From a virus: a DNA stretch of 58,408 bases. The translations under genes were made by a program, and so were the position numbers. Below are positions 43,211 through 50,489 of this stretch, in pieces. Location of the stretch: the IMG/VR virus record IMGVR_UViG_3300030104_002502, positions 1-58,408 of that record; one strand, given 5' to 3'. The notes beneath the pieces are model-generated. The model did not search any database. It had not been told where the DNA came from and worked only from the letters and a program-made list of their open reading frames with translations. Position 1 is the stretch's first letter. Every line of letters starts with the position of its first letter.

Positions 43211-43498
43211 GTTCCACGATGTTCCACAATGTTCCACTTAAAATGGGCCTCGTGGAACACGCGAAAGGTGCTTGGTTAGTGGATAATTGGGAAATGTTCC
43301 ATGTGTTCCAGTACTTTTTGGTTAACAAAATTAAAGAACAAAGAACAACGGTCGACGGTCAGTCTTACGCAAGTTCTGTTTTTGCTGGAACATTGGAACA
43401 TTCGTACCAATATCCGGTGCTATGTCGCATAGCTGTGGTATAAATCGTGTTCCACATAAATGTTCCACAAGGTGCTTAGACCGTGGAACATGTGGAAC
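43211..43498. repeat. Iteron-like array: twelve GTTCCA(C)/(G)TGGAAC sites
   Basis: Direct sites at 43211, 43221 and 43231 are exactly 10 bp apart; others at 43296, 43305, 43449 and 43462; inverted sites at 43252, 43386, 43394, 43483 and 43492. No credible gene lies between 43142 and 43643. The pattern suits cooperative protein binding: origin, repressor or partition-like. Confidence 0.8.
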
Positions 43499-43510
43499 AT
43501 ATTTCACACA

Positions 43511-43581
43511 GCGTGCACATACGCACGCAATCCACATCGCTTCGCGATGATAGTAGTGCGCAAGCGCACATGATAGTAGTG
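43511..43581. repeat. Three consecutive hairpins with two direct repeats
   Basis: GCGTGC/GCACGC (43511-43528), CATCGC/GCGATG (43535-43549) and GTGCGC/GCGCAC (43556-43569). ATGATAGTAGTG occurs at 43547-43558 and 43570-43581. Confidence 0.7.
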
Positions 43582-43619
43582 GCACACGGATGCCCCCCCC
43601 GAGCCCCCTGGGCGAGGGT

Positions 43620-43635
43620 GGGGGCCGAAGCCCCC
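43620..43635 (-). terminator. Second copy of the UUCG-capped GGGGGC hairpin
   Basis: Identical to 40943-40958; placed 8 bases downstream of the stop at 43644. C-runs of 8 and 5 lie beyond it (43592-43608). No T run. Confidence 0.55.
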
Positions 43636-43643
43636 GGGGAGAA

Positions 43644-43781
43644 CTAGTCTCTGTATCTAAATTCGCCATTGATTTGTCTTCTCTTAAGAATTAGTTCTAA
43701 GAAAACAAGATGGGTCATGCCTAGTGCTAATGGTATTACTACCAAGTAACCAATGACCTCTAATATATATAATATATCCAT
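43644..43781 (-). CDS. 45-residue membrane protein
   Basis: ATG 43781 with AGGAG upstream. MDILYILEVIGYLVVIPLAL gives one or two hydrophobic helices, then a basic end (LKRRQINGEFRYRD). Part of a run of small early membrane proteins. Unknown function. Confidence 0.6.
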   Translation of the reverse strand: MDILYILEVIGYLVVIPLALGMTHLVFLELILKRRQINGEFRYRD

Positions 43782-43783
43782 GA

Positions 43784-43963
43784 TTATCTCCTGTTTGTGA
43801 CCGTGAGCGCGTACCCGAGGCCGATTGTAGTTAAGCTTATTAAAAGCCATATAGCATAGTGCAGGTAACCCCAATAGATGGAGTTGCCTGTTTTAATTTC
43901 AATAGACATAAGTGTCCATAGAATCATTGATGCAGAGAATAGAAGTAGTGATAGTAGTCTCAT
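43784..43963 (-). CDS. 59-residue two-TM protein
   Basis: ATG 43963 with GGAG upstream. MRLLSLLLFSASMILWTLMS and YLHYAIWLLISLTTIGLGYA are two membrane helices with a short loop. Basic C-terminus (TVTNRR). Separated by two bases from the next gene. Unknown function. Confidence 0.6.
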   Translation of the reverse strand: MRLLSLLLFSASMILWTLMSIEIKTGNSIYWGYLHYAIWLLISLTTIGLGYALTVTNRR

Positions 43964-43965
43964 AA

Positions 43966-44238
43966 TTATCTCCAGCATTGGTATGTCTGACAGTGACCGT
44001 CGACATATGGTCCTGTGCAGATGTTACATATCCCAACATCCCCCGAATCTTCTTCGGAGGTTGTTGGCTTAGCGATAGAGGATGGCTTATCTTTATTCCA
44101 TTCTCTGTTCCATGTATCTATGAACTCTTTGGTTCTAGGTACTGCGTGCTCAGCTACTTTAGCTACTGCTTGAGTAGTTAACTTAACTGTTGGCTTAGCT
44201 ATGAATTGCATAGCGCGTATTGTTTTATCAAATGACAT
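43966..44238 (-). CDS. 90-residue protein with C-terminal Cys pairs; first leftward gene
   Basis: CGGGAGAC precedes the ATG. A helical, basic N-terminus (SFDKTIRAMQFIAKPTVKLT) and a Cys-rich end (DVGICNICTGPYVDGHCQTY then QCWR). The first gene of the leftward arm, so likely among the earliest made. No family recognised; metal binding is possible. Confidence 0.65.
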   Translation of the reverse strand: MSFDKTIRAMQFIAKPTVKLTTQAVAKVAEHAVPRTKEFIDTWNREWNKDKPSSIAKPTTSEEDSGDVGICNICTGPYVDGHCQTYQCWR

Positions 44239-44292
44239 GATGTTGTCTCCCGGGTCTCCCCTATATTATTTAAAACATAATACATAAGACTT

Positions 44293-44319
44293 ACGACGGA
44301 CGAGGTACGAGGCTGTCGT
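44293..44319. repeat. Dispersed hairpin family, copy 6 (divergent)
   Basis: ACGAC/GTCGT stem with GGACGAGG interior; shares the flanking ATAAGAC and TATTAT-box context with copy 5. It lies in the divergent intergenic region. Confidence 0.5.
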
Positions 44320-44336
44320 TGCCTACTGGTTTTCAT

Positions 44337-44371
44337 ACAAGGTTCCAAAAGTTAGAAACAAGGTTCCAAAA
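44337..44371. repeat. Two ACAAGGTTCCAAAA direct repeats 21 bp apart
   Basis: Identical 14-mers at 44337-44350 and 44358-44371, two DNA turns apart. They share the GTTCCA core of the array at 43211-43498 and lie between the divergent arms. Operator-like. Confidence 0.7.
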
Positions 44372-44385
44372 CAAAAAACCGAATC

Positions 44386-44421
44386 GGGGGTTGGGGGGGT
44401 CTACTGGTCGAGGGGGGAGGG
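44386..44421 (+). other. G-run tract upstream of the packaging genes
   Basis: Four G runs of 5, 7, 6 and 3 within 36 bases of an AT-rich genome. Could form a quadruplex or mark a packaging/origin site. Confidence 0.6.
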
Positions 44422-44439
44422 AATGAGAGTGTGATATGG

Positions 44440-44445
44440 TATAGT
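44440..44445 (+). promoter_or_regulatory. Candidate -10 box of the rightward arm
   Basis: TATAGT, about 30 bases before ATG 44476. No clear -35 is seen; the G-rich tract sits just upstream. Confidence 0.35.
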
Positions 44446-44475
44446 TTTTTTATTAAAAAATTTTCACAAAAAATT

Positions 44476-44931
44476 ATGGCAAATAAAATATGTGATAGGT
44501 GTGAAAAAAGTCTACCTAAAAAAGACTTTGAGTCTCACCGAAGAGTGTGTAGAGCTTGTGCTTTGTCACTTACTAATATTGCCAAAAGTTCAAGCCCTTA
44601 TAGATATTTAAAAAATTTATGGAATCAACTTAAGTATTCAAGAGAAAAGGAAGAAGGCATGTTATTTGAAATAACTCCAGAACAACTTAATGATTTATGG
44701 GACAAACAAGACGGACGTTGTGCGTTGTCCGGGATCTTCATGACGTGGCACAAGGGTGGAGAAAAACGAAATACCAATGTCTCAATTGACAGAATTGACC
44801 CTAACACTGAATACACAATAACCAACATTCAACTGGTTTGTTGGCGTGTTAACTTAATTAAGCATACAATGACAGAAGATGAATTATATTGGTGGTGTAA
44901 AAATATAGTTACACACAAGGAAAAATTTTAA
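44476..44931 (+). CDS. HNH endonuclease-like protein
   Basis: 151 residues from ATG 44476; a GTG at 44431 would overlap the presumed promoter. An N-terminal zinc-binding part (CDRCEKSL, CRACALSL) and an HNH core: GRCALSGIFMTWHKGG, NVSIDRIDPNTEYTITNIQL then CWRVNLIKHTM. HNH proteins next to terminase genes often assist genome cutting in packaging. The metal site looks usable. Alternatively a free-standing homing nuclease. Confidence 0.75.
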   Translation: MANKICDRCEKSLPKKDFESHRRVCRACALSLTNIAKSSSPYRYLKNLWNQLKYSREKEEGMLFEITPEQLNDLWDKQDGRCALSGIFMTWHKGGEKRNTNVSIDRIDPNTEYTITNIQLVCWRVNLIKHTMTEDELYWWCKNIVTHKEKF

Positions 44932-44945
44932 TATAATCTTTCAGC

Positions 44946-45467
44946 ATGCGATTATTAGACGAAGATAGACCCACAGACATGACCGAACAAGATAGAACTG
45001 AGTTACAATCTCATCTGCCTTATGCCGGTTTACAACTTAACGAGCTTTCGGTTCAAGAAGAGCGGCTGGTTTTGTTTCATCTAAGGGGAATGAGCAAAGC
45101 AGCCGCGGGCCGTGCTGCGGGGTACAAGGACATGGACCGTGTCTATCAAATATTCAAAACTTCCAAAATGCAAAAAGCTCTAACCTATCTACGTAATGAA
45201 ATGCGCGAAGAGGTAAAGTTTGATAAGAACACAGCAACTGGCATGTATTTAGAAGCTCATTCAAAAGCAGCCAATTCGACGGAAGAAAAGAATGTTGTTG
45301 ATTCGTTATGCAAGCTCCACGGTCTACACATTCCTGAACAAGCGACCATGATTAATATAAATGTAGAGAAAGTAGAACAGTTAGAAAAATTATCTGATGC
45401 GCAACTTTTAAAACTTGCAGGTAATGAACAAAACTATTTGGAGCCAGATGGAAGTAACGAAGACTGA
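44946..45467 (+). CDS. terS: Terminase small subunit
   Basis: 173 residues. Helix-turn-helix region around LHFHLRG-type helices: LVLFHLRGMSKAAAGRAAGY then DMDRVYQIFKTSKMQKAL, typical of small terminases that recognise the packaging site. A helical C-terminal part with NVEKVEQLEKLSDAQLLKL. It overlaps the large terminase gene by 20 bases, which supports the assignment. Confidence 0.8.
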   Translation: MRLLDEDRPTDMTEQDRTELQSHLPYAGLQLNELSVQEERLVLFHLRGMSKAAAGRAAGYKDMDRVYQIFKTSKMQKALTYLRNEMREEVKFDKNTATGMYLEAHSKAANSTEEKNVVDSLCKLHGLHIPEQATMININVEKVEQLEKLSDAQLLKLAGNEQNYLEPDGSNED

Positions 45468-47094
45468 ATGTAAAAGATGTCGCGGGCTCTATCCGGAGAA
45501 CTTAGTTCTTATCGATGAAATCTGCGTATACTGTCGAGCTGACGAAGTTGAAGCAATACCCGAGCCCCAAAAGCTGATTGATCAGAAGTTGCAAAAAGTA
45601 GAAATGTCTGCCCAAGCAAAAGCAGAACAAGAATTAGCGAAAAGAGTCTTAGCACGTAAAAGATTACTCCCATTTGTTGAACGATTTAATACAGACTATC
45701 AAGCAGGTTGGGTACACAAAGATATTTGTCAACGACTAGAGAAATTTAGCGAACAGGTTGCGAATAAAGAATCACCGAGACTGATGCTCTTTATGCCGCC
45801 TCGACATGGTAAATCTACGTTAGCTAGTATTGCTTTCCCTGCCTGGCACTTGGGCCGGCATCCCGAGCATGAGTTTATAAGTTGTTCTTATTCAGGCTCT
45901 TTGGCTATGAACTTTTCACGAAAAGTACGTCAACTGCTTAGAGAACCAGTATACAAAAATGTGTTTGAAAAATCTAGACTAGATAAAGATTCTCAGTCAG
46001 TAGAATCATGGCAAACGACCCAAGGCGGCGGTTATGTTGCGGCGGGTGTTGGTGGTGGTATTACTGGTAAAGGTGCGCACGTAATGGTGATCGATGATCC
46101 AGTAAAAAACAGAGAAGATGCAGAATCTGATAATAACAGAGATGCGACCTGGGATTGGTATACATCCACAGCTTATACAAGGTTGTCCCCAGGTGGAGGC
46201 ATACTTGTAATTCTTACGCGTTGGCACGACGACGACCTGGCCGGTCGCTTGTTGACCCAAGCAGAAGAAGGCGCAGACGAGTGGGAAGTCATTCGCTACC
46301 CAGCCATTGCAGAAGAAGACGAAAGTTTTAGAAAAACAGGTGAAAGTTTACACCCAGAAAGGTACAATGTAGATGCTCTCGAGCAGATAAGGAAAGCCAT
46401 CGGCCCGCGCGATTGGTCTGCTCTATACCAACAGAATCCAGTATCTGACGAAGGCGATTACTTTAACCGCGACATGATCGCATATTATGACTTCGATGAA
46501 ATCGATACTTCAAAACTTCGTTACTACTGTGCGTGGGATCTTGCGATCGGACAGCGTGACCGGAACGATTACTCAGTTGGTATTGTTGTCGGTGTCGATG
46601 AATACGATAATTTATTTGTTGTTGACGTCGTTCGCGGTAAGTACGATGGCTTTGAATTAGTAGAACAAATTTTAGACTTGTACGAACTATGGCGTCCGGG
46701 TATAGTGGGAATAGAAAGAGGTCATATCGAAATGGCCCTGGGGCCGTTTTTAGAAAAAAGAACAAGGGAACGGGGCCTATCTGAAGCTTACTTTAAAGAC
46801 TTAAAAGTTGGTAGGCGAGATAAGGAGTTACGTGCACGAGCAATCCAGGGTAGAATGCAACAAGGTATGGTATACTTTCCACAAGATGCTGTTTGGACTG
46901 GACCGATGGTTGCAGAACTATTACGTTTTCCAAATGGTACACATGACGACCAAGTGGATGCCTTGGCGTGGATCGGTTTAATGATGACAGAATTTGCTAC
47001 ATTTTATGAAAGGCCTGAGCATGTTCCGTCGTGGAGAGATGGATTAAAACATTTAGTAAAAGACGGAAAACGTAAATCATCAATGAGCGCTTAA
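45448..47094 (+). CDS. terL: Terminase large subunit with N-terminal zinc ribbon
   Basis: 548 residues from ATG 45448 (TTGGAG upstream). C8/C11/C26/C29 form a zinc-ribbon-like N-terminus. ATPase: PPRHGKSTLA (Walker A) and VMVIDDPV (Walker B). Nuclease: YYCAWDLAIG, GIVGIERGH, and GTHDDQVDALAW. These domains translocate and cut the DNA. The zinc ribbon before the ATPase is less usual and may bind the small subunit or DNA. Confidence 0.93.
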   Translation: MEVTKTECKRCRGLYPENLVLIDEICVYCRADEVEAIPEPQKLIDQKLQKVEMSAQAKAEQELAKRVLARKRLLPFVERFNTDYQAGWVHKDICQRLEKFSEQVANKESPRLMLFMPPRHGKSTLASIAFPAWHLGRHPEHEFISCSYSGSLAMNFSRKVRQLLREPVYKNVFEKSRLDKDSQSVESWQTTQGGGYVAAGVGGGITGKGAHVMVIDDPVKNREDAESDNNRDATWDWYTSTAYTRLSPGGGILVILTRWHDDDLAGRLLTQAEEGADEWEVIRYPAIAEEDESFRKTGESLHPERYNVDALEQIRKAIGPRDWSALYQQNPVSDEGDYFNRDMIAYYDFDEIDTSKLRYYCAWDLAIGQRDRNDYSVGIVVGVDEYDNLFVVDVVRGKYDGFELVEQILDLYELWRPGIVGIERGHIEMALGPFLEKRTRERGLSEAYFKDLKVGRRDKELRARAIQGRMQQGMVYFPQDAVWTGPMVAELLRFPNGTHDDQVDALAWIGLMMTEFATFYERPEHVPSWRDGLKHLVKDGKRKSSMSA

Positions 47095-49211
47095 TGGCAA
47101 GTTATAAAAAACCAAAAAAGAAACTCGGCGCAGGGGAAGAACAAACTCTTGCTAAAAGACAATGGGAAGCTTACAGCCGAGCTAGAGATCATGGGCATTT
47201 AGATTACGTAGAAATGGCGCAACAATGCGACGCATTTTATCGCGGCGAACAGTGGGACGAAGCTGACATATCCGCGCTCGACGACCAGGGTCGACCAGCA
47301 TTAACAATCAACACTATTTTACCAACAGTTAACACAGTTCTTGGCGAACAAAGTACGCGAAGAGCAGATGTACAATTTAAACCTAGAGGAAATGGTAACC
47401 AAGAAACAGCAGATGTACTTTCTAGGTTGTACATGCAAATTGCAGACAACAACAAATTAGAATGGTTAGAAAGTCAAGCATTTGCTGATGGGTTAATTCA
47501 AGATAGAGGCTGGTTCGATGTTCGTATAGATTTTTCTGATCACATTAATGGTGAAGTAAGAGTTGAAACTAAAGATCCTTTAGATATTATTATTGACCCA
47601 GATGCCAAAGAATATGATCCAAGAACTTGGAATGAGATTTTTGAAACTAAATGGATGAGTCTAGAAGAAATTGAAGAAACCTACGGGCAAGAAAAAGCAG
47701 ACAAGTTGAGAATGATCGCTGAGGTTGGTACAACTCTTGGTGCAGACTCTATGGAGTATGAAGATGAAACTTATGGCGATACTGATAAAGAAAATTATCA
47801 TGGGGCAGATTATCCAAATAATCCGGAAGACGCGAGAGCGTTAAGGTCTATACGAGTTATAGAAAGACAGCATTATAAATTAAAAGATTGCATACTTTAT
47901 GTTGATCCAGTAACAGGTGATCAAAGACCAGTACCTTATGATTGGACTAAAAAGAAAAGAGAAAAGTTTGCTGATGATTATGGCCTTTATATAGTAGAGA
48001 AAAAAATGAGAGCGGTTCGCTGGACAGTAACAGCAGACACAGTAGTGCTGCATGATGACTGGTCTCCATATGATCATTTTACTTTAGTACCTTACTTTCC
48101 ATATTGGAGAAGAGGTAAACCTTTTGGCATGGTTAGAAATTTAATTTCACCACAAGAACAGTTAAATAAAATTTCATCTCAAGAACTACACATAGTTAAC
48201 ACAACTGCTAATAGCGGTTGGATTGTAGAATCTGGTTCTTTAACAGGAATGAATGCGGATGACTTAGAAGAACACGGTGCGGAAACTGGTTTAGTACTCG
48301 AGTTTAACCGCGGTAGTACCCCCCCTGGTAAAATACCGCCAAACCAGATTCCCACCGGTCTAGATAGAATTGCACAAAAAGCAGCTGCTAATATAAAACA
48401 AATAAGTGGTATAAGTGATTCTATGTTGGGTACAGATGGGGCTGAGGTTTCTGGAGTTGCTATACAAGCAAAACAAAACCGTGGCGTTTTAATGATTCAA
48501 GTTCCTTTGGATAATTTGAAAAAAACAAGGCAATACTTAGCAGAGAAAGTATTGAATCTTGTACAAAGGTATTACACCGAAGAGCGAGTTATCCAAATTA
48601 CCGATGAATCAAATCCATTTAAACCAAGAGAGCCAATGGCAGTAAATCAAGTTACTCCTGAAGGTCAAATTATAAATGATTTAACTTTGGGTGAGTATGA
48701 CGTTATTATTGCAAGCGCTCCGGCTAGGGATAATTTTGATGAAGTACAATTTGCAGAAGCAGTAGAACTTAGAAAAGCTGGTGTACCAATACCGGATGAT
48801 TTAATTGTTGAATACTCGCATCTTGCACGTAAAGCAAATATTGCACAACGTATTAGACAAATGCAAGGTACTGAACCACCAACTCCAGAACAAGCACAGC
48901 TTGCACAGTTTGAAATGGAATCTAGAATTAGAAGCACACAACTTGAAATTGCTAAACTTGAAGCAGAAGTCAAAAATCTTGAATCTACTGCTCAACTTAA
49001 TATGGCAAAAGCACAAGGTGAGGCTACTGACCCACAACTTAAAGTTGCGGAACTACAAAGTAAAATTCAGTTGAAGCAAGAAGAGCTTGAACTAAGAGAG
49101 AGATTAGCAGGAATGACTAATGAAGTCCGAAGAGGACAATCAGAAACCCAGGCAGCAGCCAAGTTGGCAACTGCCGCCATGAAACCTACAGGAGGTAATA
49201 GAGATGGCTAA
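47094..49211 (+). CDS. Portal protein, P22-like
   Basis: 705 residues. CDAFYRGEQWDEADISALDD, GRPALTINTILPTVNTVLGE and FADGLIQDRGWFDVRIDF are P22-type portal features, with FGMVRNLISPQEQLNKISSQ and GVAIQAKQNRG later. The C-terminal ~120 residues are a long coiled coil. It forms the dodecameric DNA entry ring. Overlaps TerL by one base and the scaffold gene by eight. Confidence 0.88.
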   Translation: MASYKKPKKKLGAGEEQTLAKRQWEAYSRARDHGHLDYVEMAQQCDAFYRGEQWDEADISALDDQGRPALTINTILPTVNTVLGEQSTRRADVQFKPRGNGNQETADVLSRLYMQIADNNKLEWLESQAFADGLIQDRGWFDVRIDFSDHINGEVRVETKDPLDIIIDPDAKEYDPRTWNEIFETKWMSLEEIEETYGQEKADKLRMIAEVGTTLGADSMEYEDETYGDTDKENYHGADYPNNPEDARALRSIRVIERQHYKLKDCILYVDPVTGDQRPVPYDWTKKKREKFADDYGLYIVEKKMRAVRWTVTADTVVLHDDWSPYDHFTLVPYFPYWRRGKPFGMVRNLISPQEQLNKISSQELHIVNTTANSGWIVESGSLTGMNADDLEEHGAETGLVLEFNRGSTPPGKIPPNQIPTGLDRIAQKAAANIKQISGISDSMLGTDGAEVSGVAIQAKQNRGVLMIQVPLDNLKKTRQYLAEKVLNLVQRYYTEERVIQITDESNPFKPREPMAVNQVTPEGQIINDLTLGEYDVIIASAPARDNFDEVQFAEAVELRKAGVPIPDDLIVEYSHLARKANIAQRIRQMQGTEPPTPEQAQLAQFEMESRIRSTQLEIAKLEAEVKNLESTAQLNMAKAQGEATDPQLKVAELQSKIQLKQEELELRERLAGMTNEVRRGQSETQAAAKLATAAMKPTGGNRDG

Positions 49212-50280
49212 AAATAAAAAGCAAGATAATGCGGAAACAAAAGAAGATATTGTAATGGAAGTTATGCCAGGGGCAGATGCAGTTTCAGAGGAAGAAGTAA
49301 AACCGTTTGAAGTAGATTTAAATTTCGAGGAAGATGCTCCAGAGGAGGAAGCAGAAAATGAAGAAGTCGAACAGGAAGTTGACGCCGCTCCAGAAGAAGA
49401 AGCTGTTGCGGAAGAACCAGAACCAGAAGTTGCGGAAGAGGAAACAGCTGAACCAGAAGCAGTTAGCGAAGAAGGAGTGGTTGAAGACAGCGAGCCAGCT
49501 TCACAACCAGATATTCCAGCAATTGAAGGAAGCGAGCAAAACCTTGACGGACAAGATAAAGTAAAAGCACCTATGGTGCCTAAGTCTAGACTTGATGAAG
49601 TTTTGGCAAAAAACAAAGCTATGCAAAAAAAGCTACAAGAAGCTACAGAAGCAGAGCAAAAAGCCTTAGAAAACGCTCCAGAGTATGATTTTAATGCAAA
49701 AGAAGTCGAATATCAGGATTTAGTGCTTAATGGAGAGACTGAAAAGGCTGTAGATCTTAGAAATGAGATAAGAAATGCTGAAAAAGAGCAATTTATGTTT
49801 GAAGTTCAAGCAAAAATGGGCCAAACAGTACAACAAAGCCAAGAAATGACTGAATTACAAGCCAAAGCGGCTGAAATTGAAGCAACTTTTCCTGTATTAA
49901 ATGAAAATAGCGCTGAATTTGATGCAGATTTGCAAGCTGAGGTTATAGATCTTAGAGATGCGTTTACTGTACAAGGCTACTCTGCCGCGGATGCGTTAGC
50001 AAAAGCTACAAATTACACTTTGGCGGCTAAAAAACCAGAATTATTACAACCTGCAGACGCGGCGCCGGCAGCAAAAGTTGATTCGGAGCTTCAAGCTAAG
50101 AAAAAAACAGCTACAGTTAACAAAAAGCTACAAGCCGCTGAATCTCAACCACCTGCAATGAAAGGTGAGGGTTCAAATGCAAAAGGTGAAAAGAAAATAG
50201 ATTTATCATTGTTATCAAGTGAAGAGTTTGATGCCCTTCCAGCTGAAACATTGCGCAGAATGCGTGGTGACTTTGGTTAA
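49204..50280 (+). CDS. Scaffolding protein
   Basis: 358 residues. The first ~125 residues are extremely acidic (EEEA/EEPEPEV repeats), followed by helical coiled-coil segments (SRLDEVLAKNKAMQKKLQEA) and a basic-ended C-terminus with SSEEFDALPAETLRRMRGDF. This is the usual composition and position of phage scaffolds between portal and capsid genes. Scaffold guides shell assembly and is removed before packaging. Confidence 0.8.
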   Translation: MAKNKKQDNAETKEDIVMEVMPGADAVSEEEVKPFEVDLNFEEDAPEEEAENEEVEQEVDAAPEEEAVAEEPEPEVAEEETAEPEAVSEEGVVEDSEPASQPDIPAIEGSEQNLDGQDKVKAPMVPKSRLDEVLAKNKAMQKKLQEATEAEQKALENAPEYDFNAKEVEYQDLVLNGETEKAVDLRNEIRNAEKEQFMFEVQAKMGQTVQQSQEMTELQAKAAEIEATFPVLNENSAEFDADLQAEVIDLRDAFTVQGYSAADALAKATNYTLAAKKPELLQPADAAPAAKVDSELQAKKKTATVNKKLQAAESQPPAMKGEGSNAKGEKKIDLSLLSSEEFDALPAETLRRMRGDFG

Positions 50281-50326
50281 GGCTTGGTATAAGATATAAG
50301 AATTCGGTACTAATACGATAATTAGT

Positions 50327-50437
50327 GTGGGTCGTTCCACTAAAAAACGTTTTCGCCTATCACGGCGTAAAACTGGTCGAAGTCATGGTCGTAAAATTAT
50401 GAAAGCGTCTCCCCAACGAAAAAGGGTATACGGGTAA
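50327..50437 (+). CDS. 36-residue Arg/Lys-rich protein
   Basis: From GTG 50327: MGRSTKKRFRLSRRKTGRSH then GRKIMKASPQRKRVYG; 15 of 36 residues are Arg or Lys. No ribosome binding site is obvious, which lowers confidence. It resembles the tiny basic proteins at 17.3-19.3 kb but lies between scaffold and capsid genes, where a DNA- or core-binding virion peptide would fit. Confidence 0.45.
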   Translation: MGRSTKKRFRLSRRKTGRSHGRKIMKASPQRKRVYG

Positions 50438-50489
50438 ATAGCCGCTCCAATAAGTTGGCTAAGTATTAATTTTTTTGGAGGATAGCCCA

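Noticed and set aside
43211-43237. Three short spaced repeats as a CRISPR array
   Set aside because: Unit is only 10 bp with no spacers; no cas1/cas2 genes. The Cas4-like nuclease is in the replication operon.
43211-43258. ParB-type parS site
   Set aside because: Only half-site resemblance (one mismatch), no full 16-bp palindrome and no ParB gene; kept only as a comparison.
43219-43443. Rightward 74-codon frame in the control region
   Set aside because: No ribosome binding site, overlaps binding sites, composition unlike neighbours.
43331-43669. Leftward 112-codon frame across the control region
   Set aside because: No ribosome binding site, Pro/Arg-rich composition from hairpins and C-runs, and it spans the binding-site array.
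49140-49616. Ser-rich 158-codon leftward frame opposite the scaffold gene
   Set aside because: Mirror of the Glu-rich repeats; no start signal.
50311-50332. TAATACGA resembles the start of a T7 promoter
   Set aside because: The match ends after eight bases and no T7-type RNA polymerase gene is present in the window.
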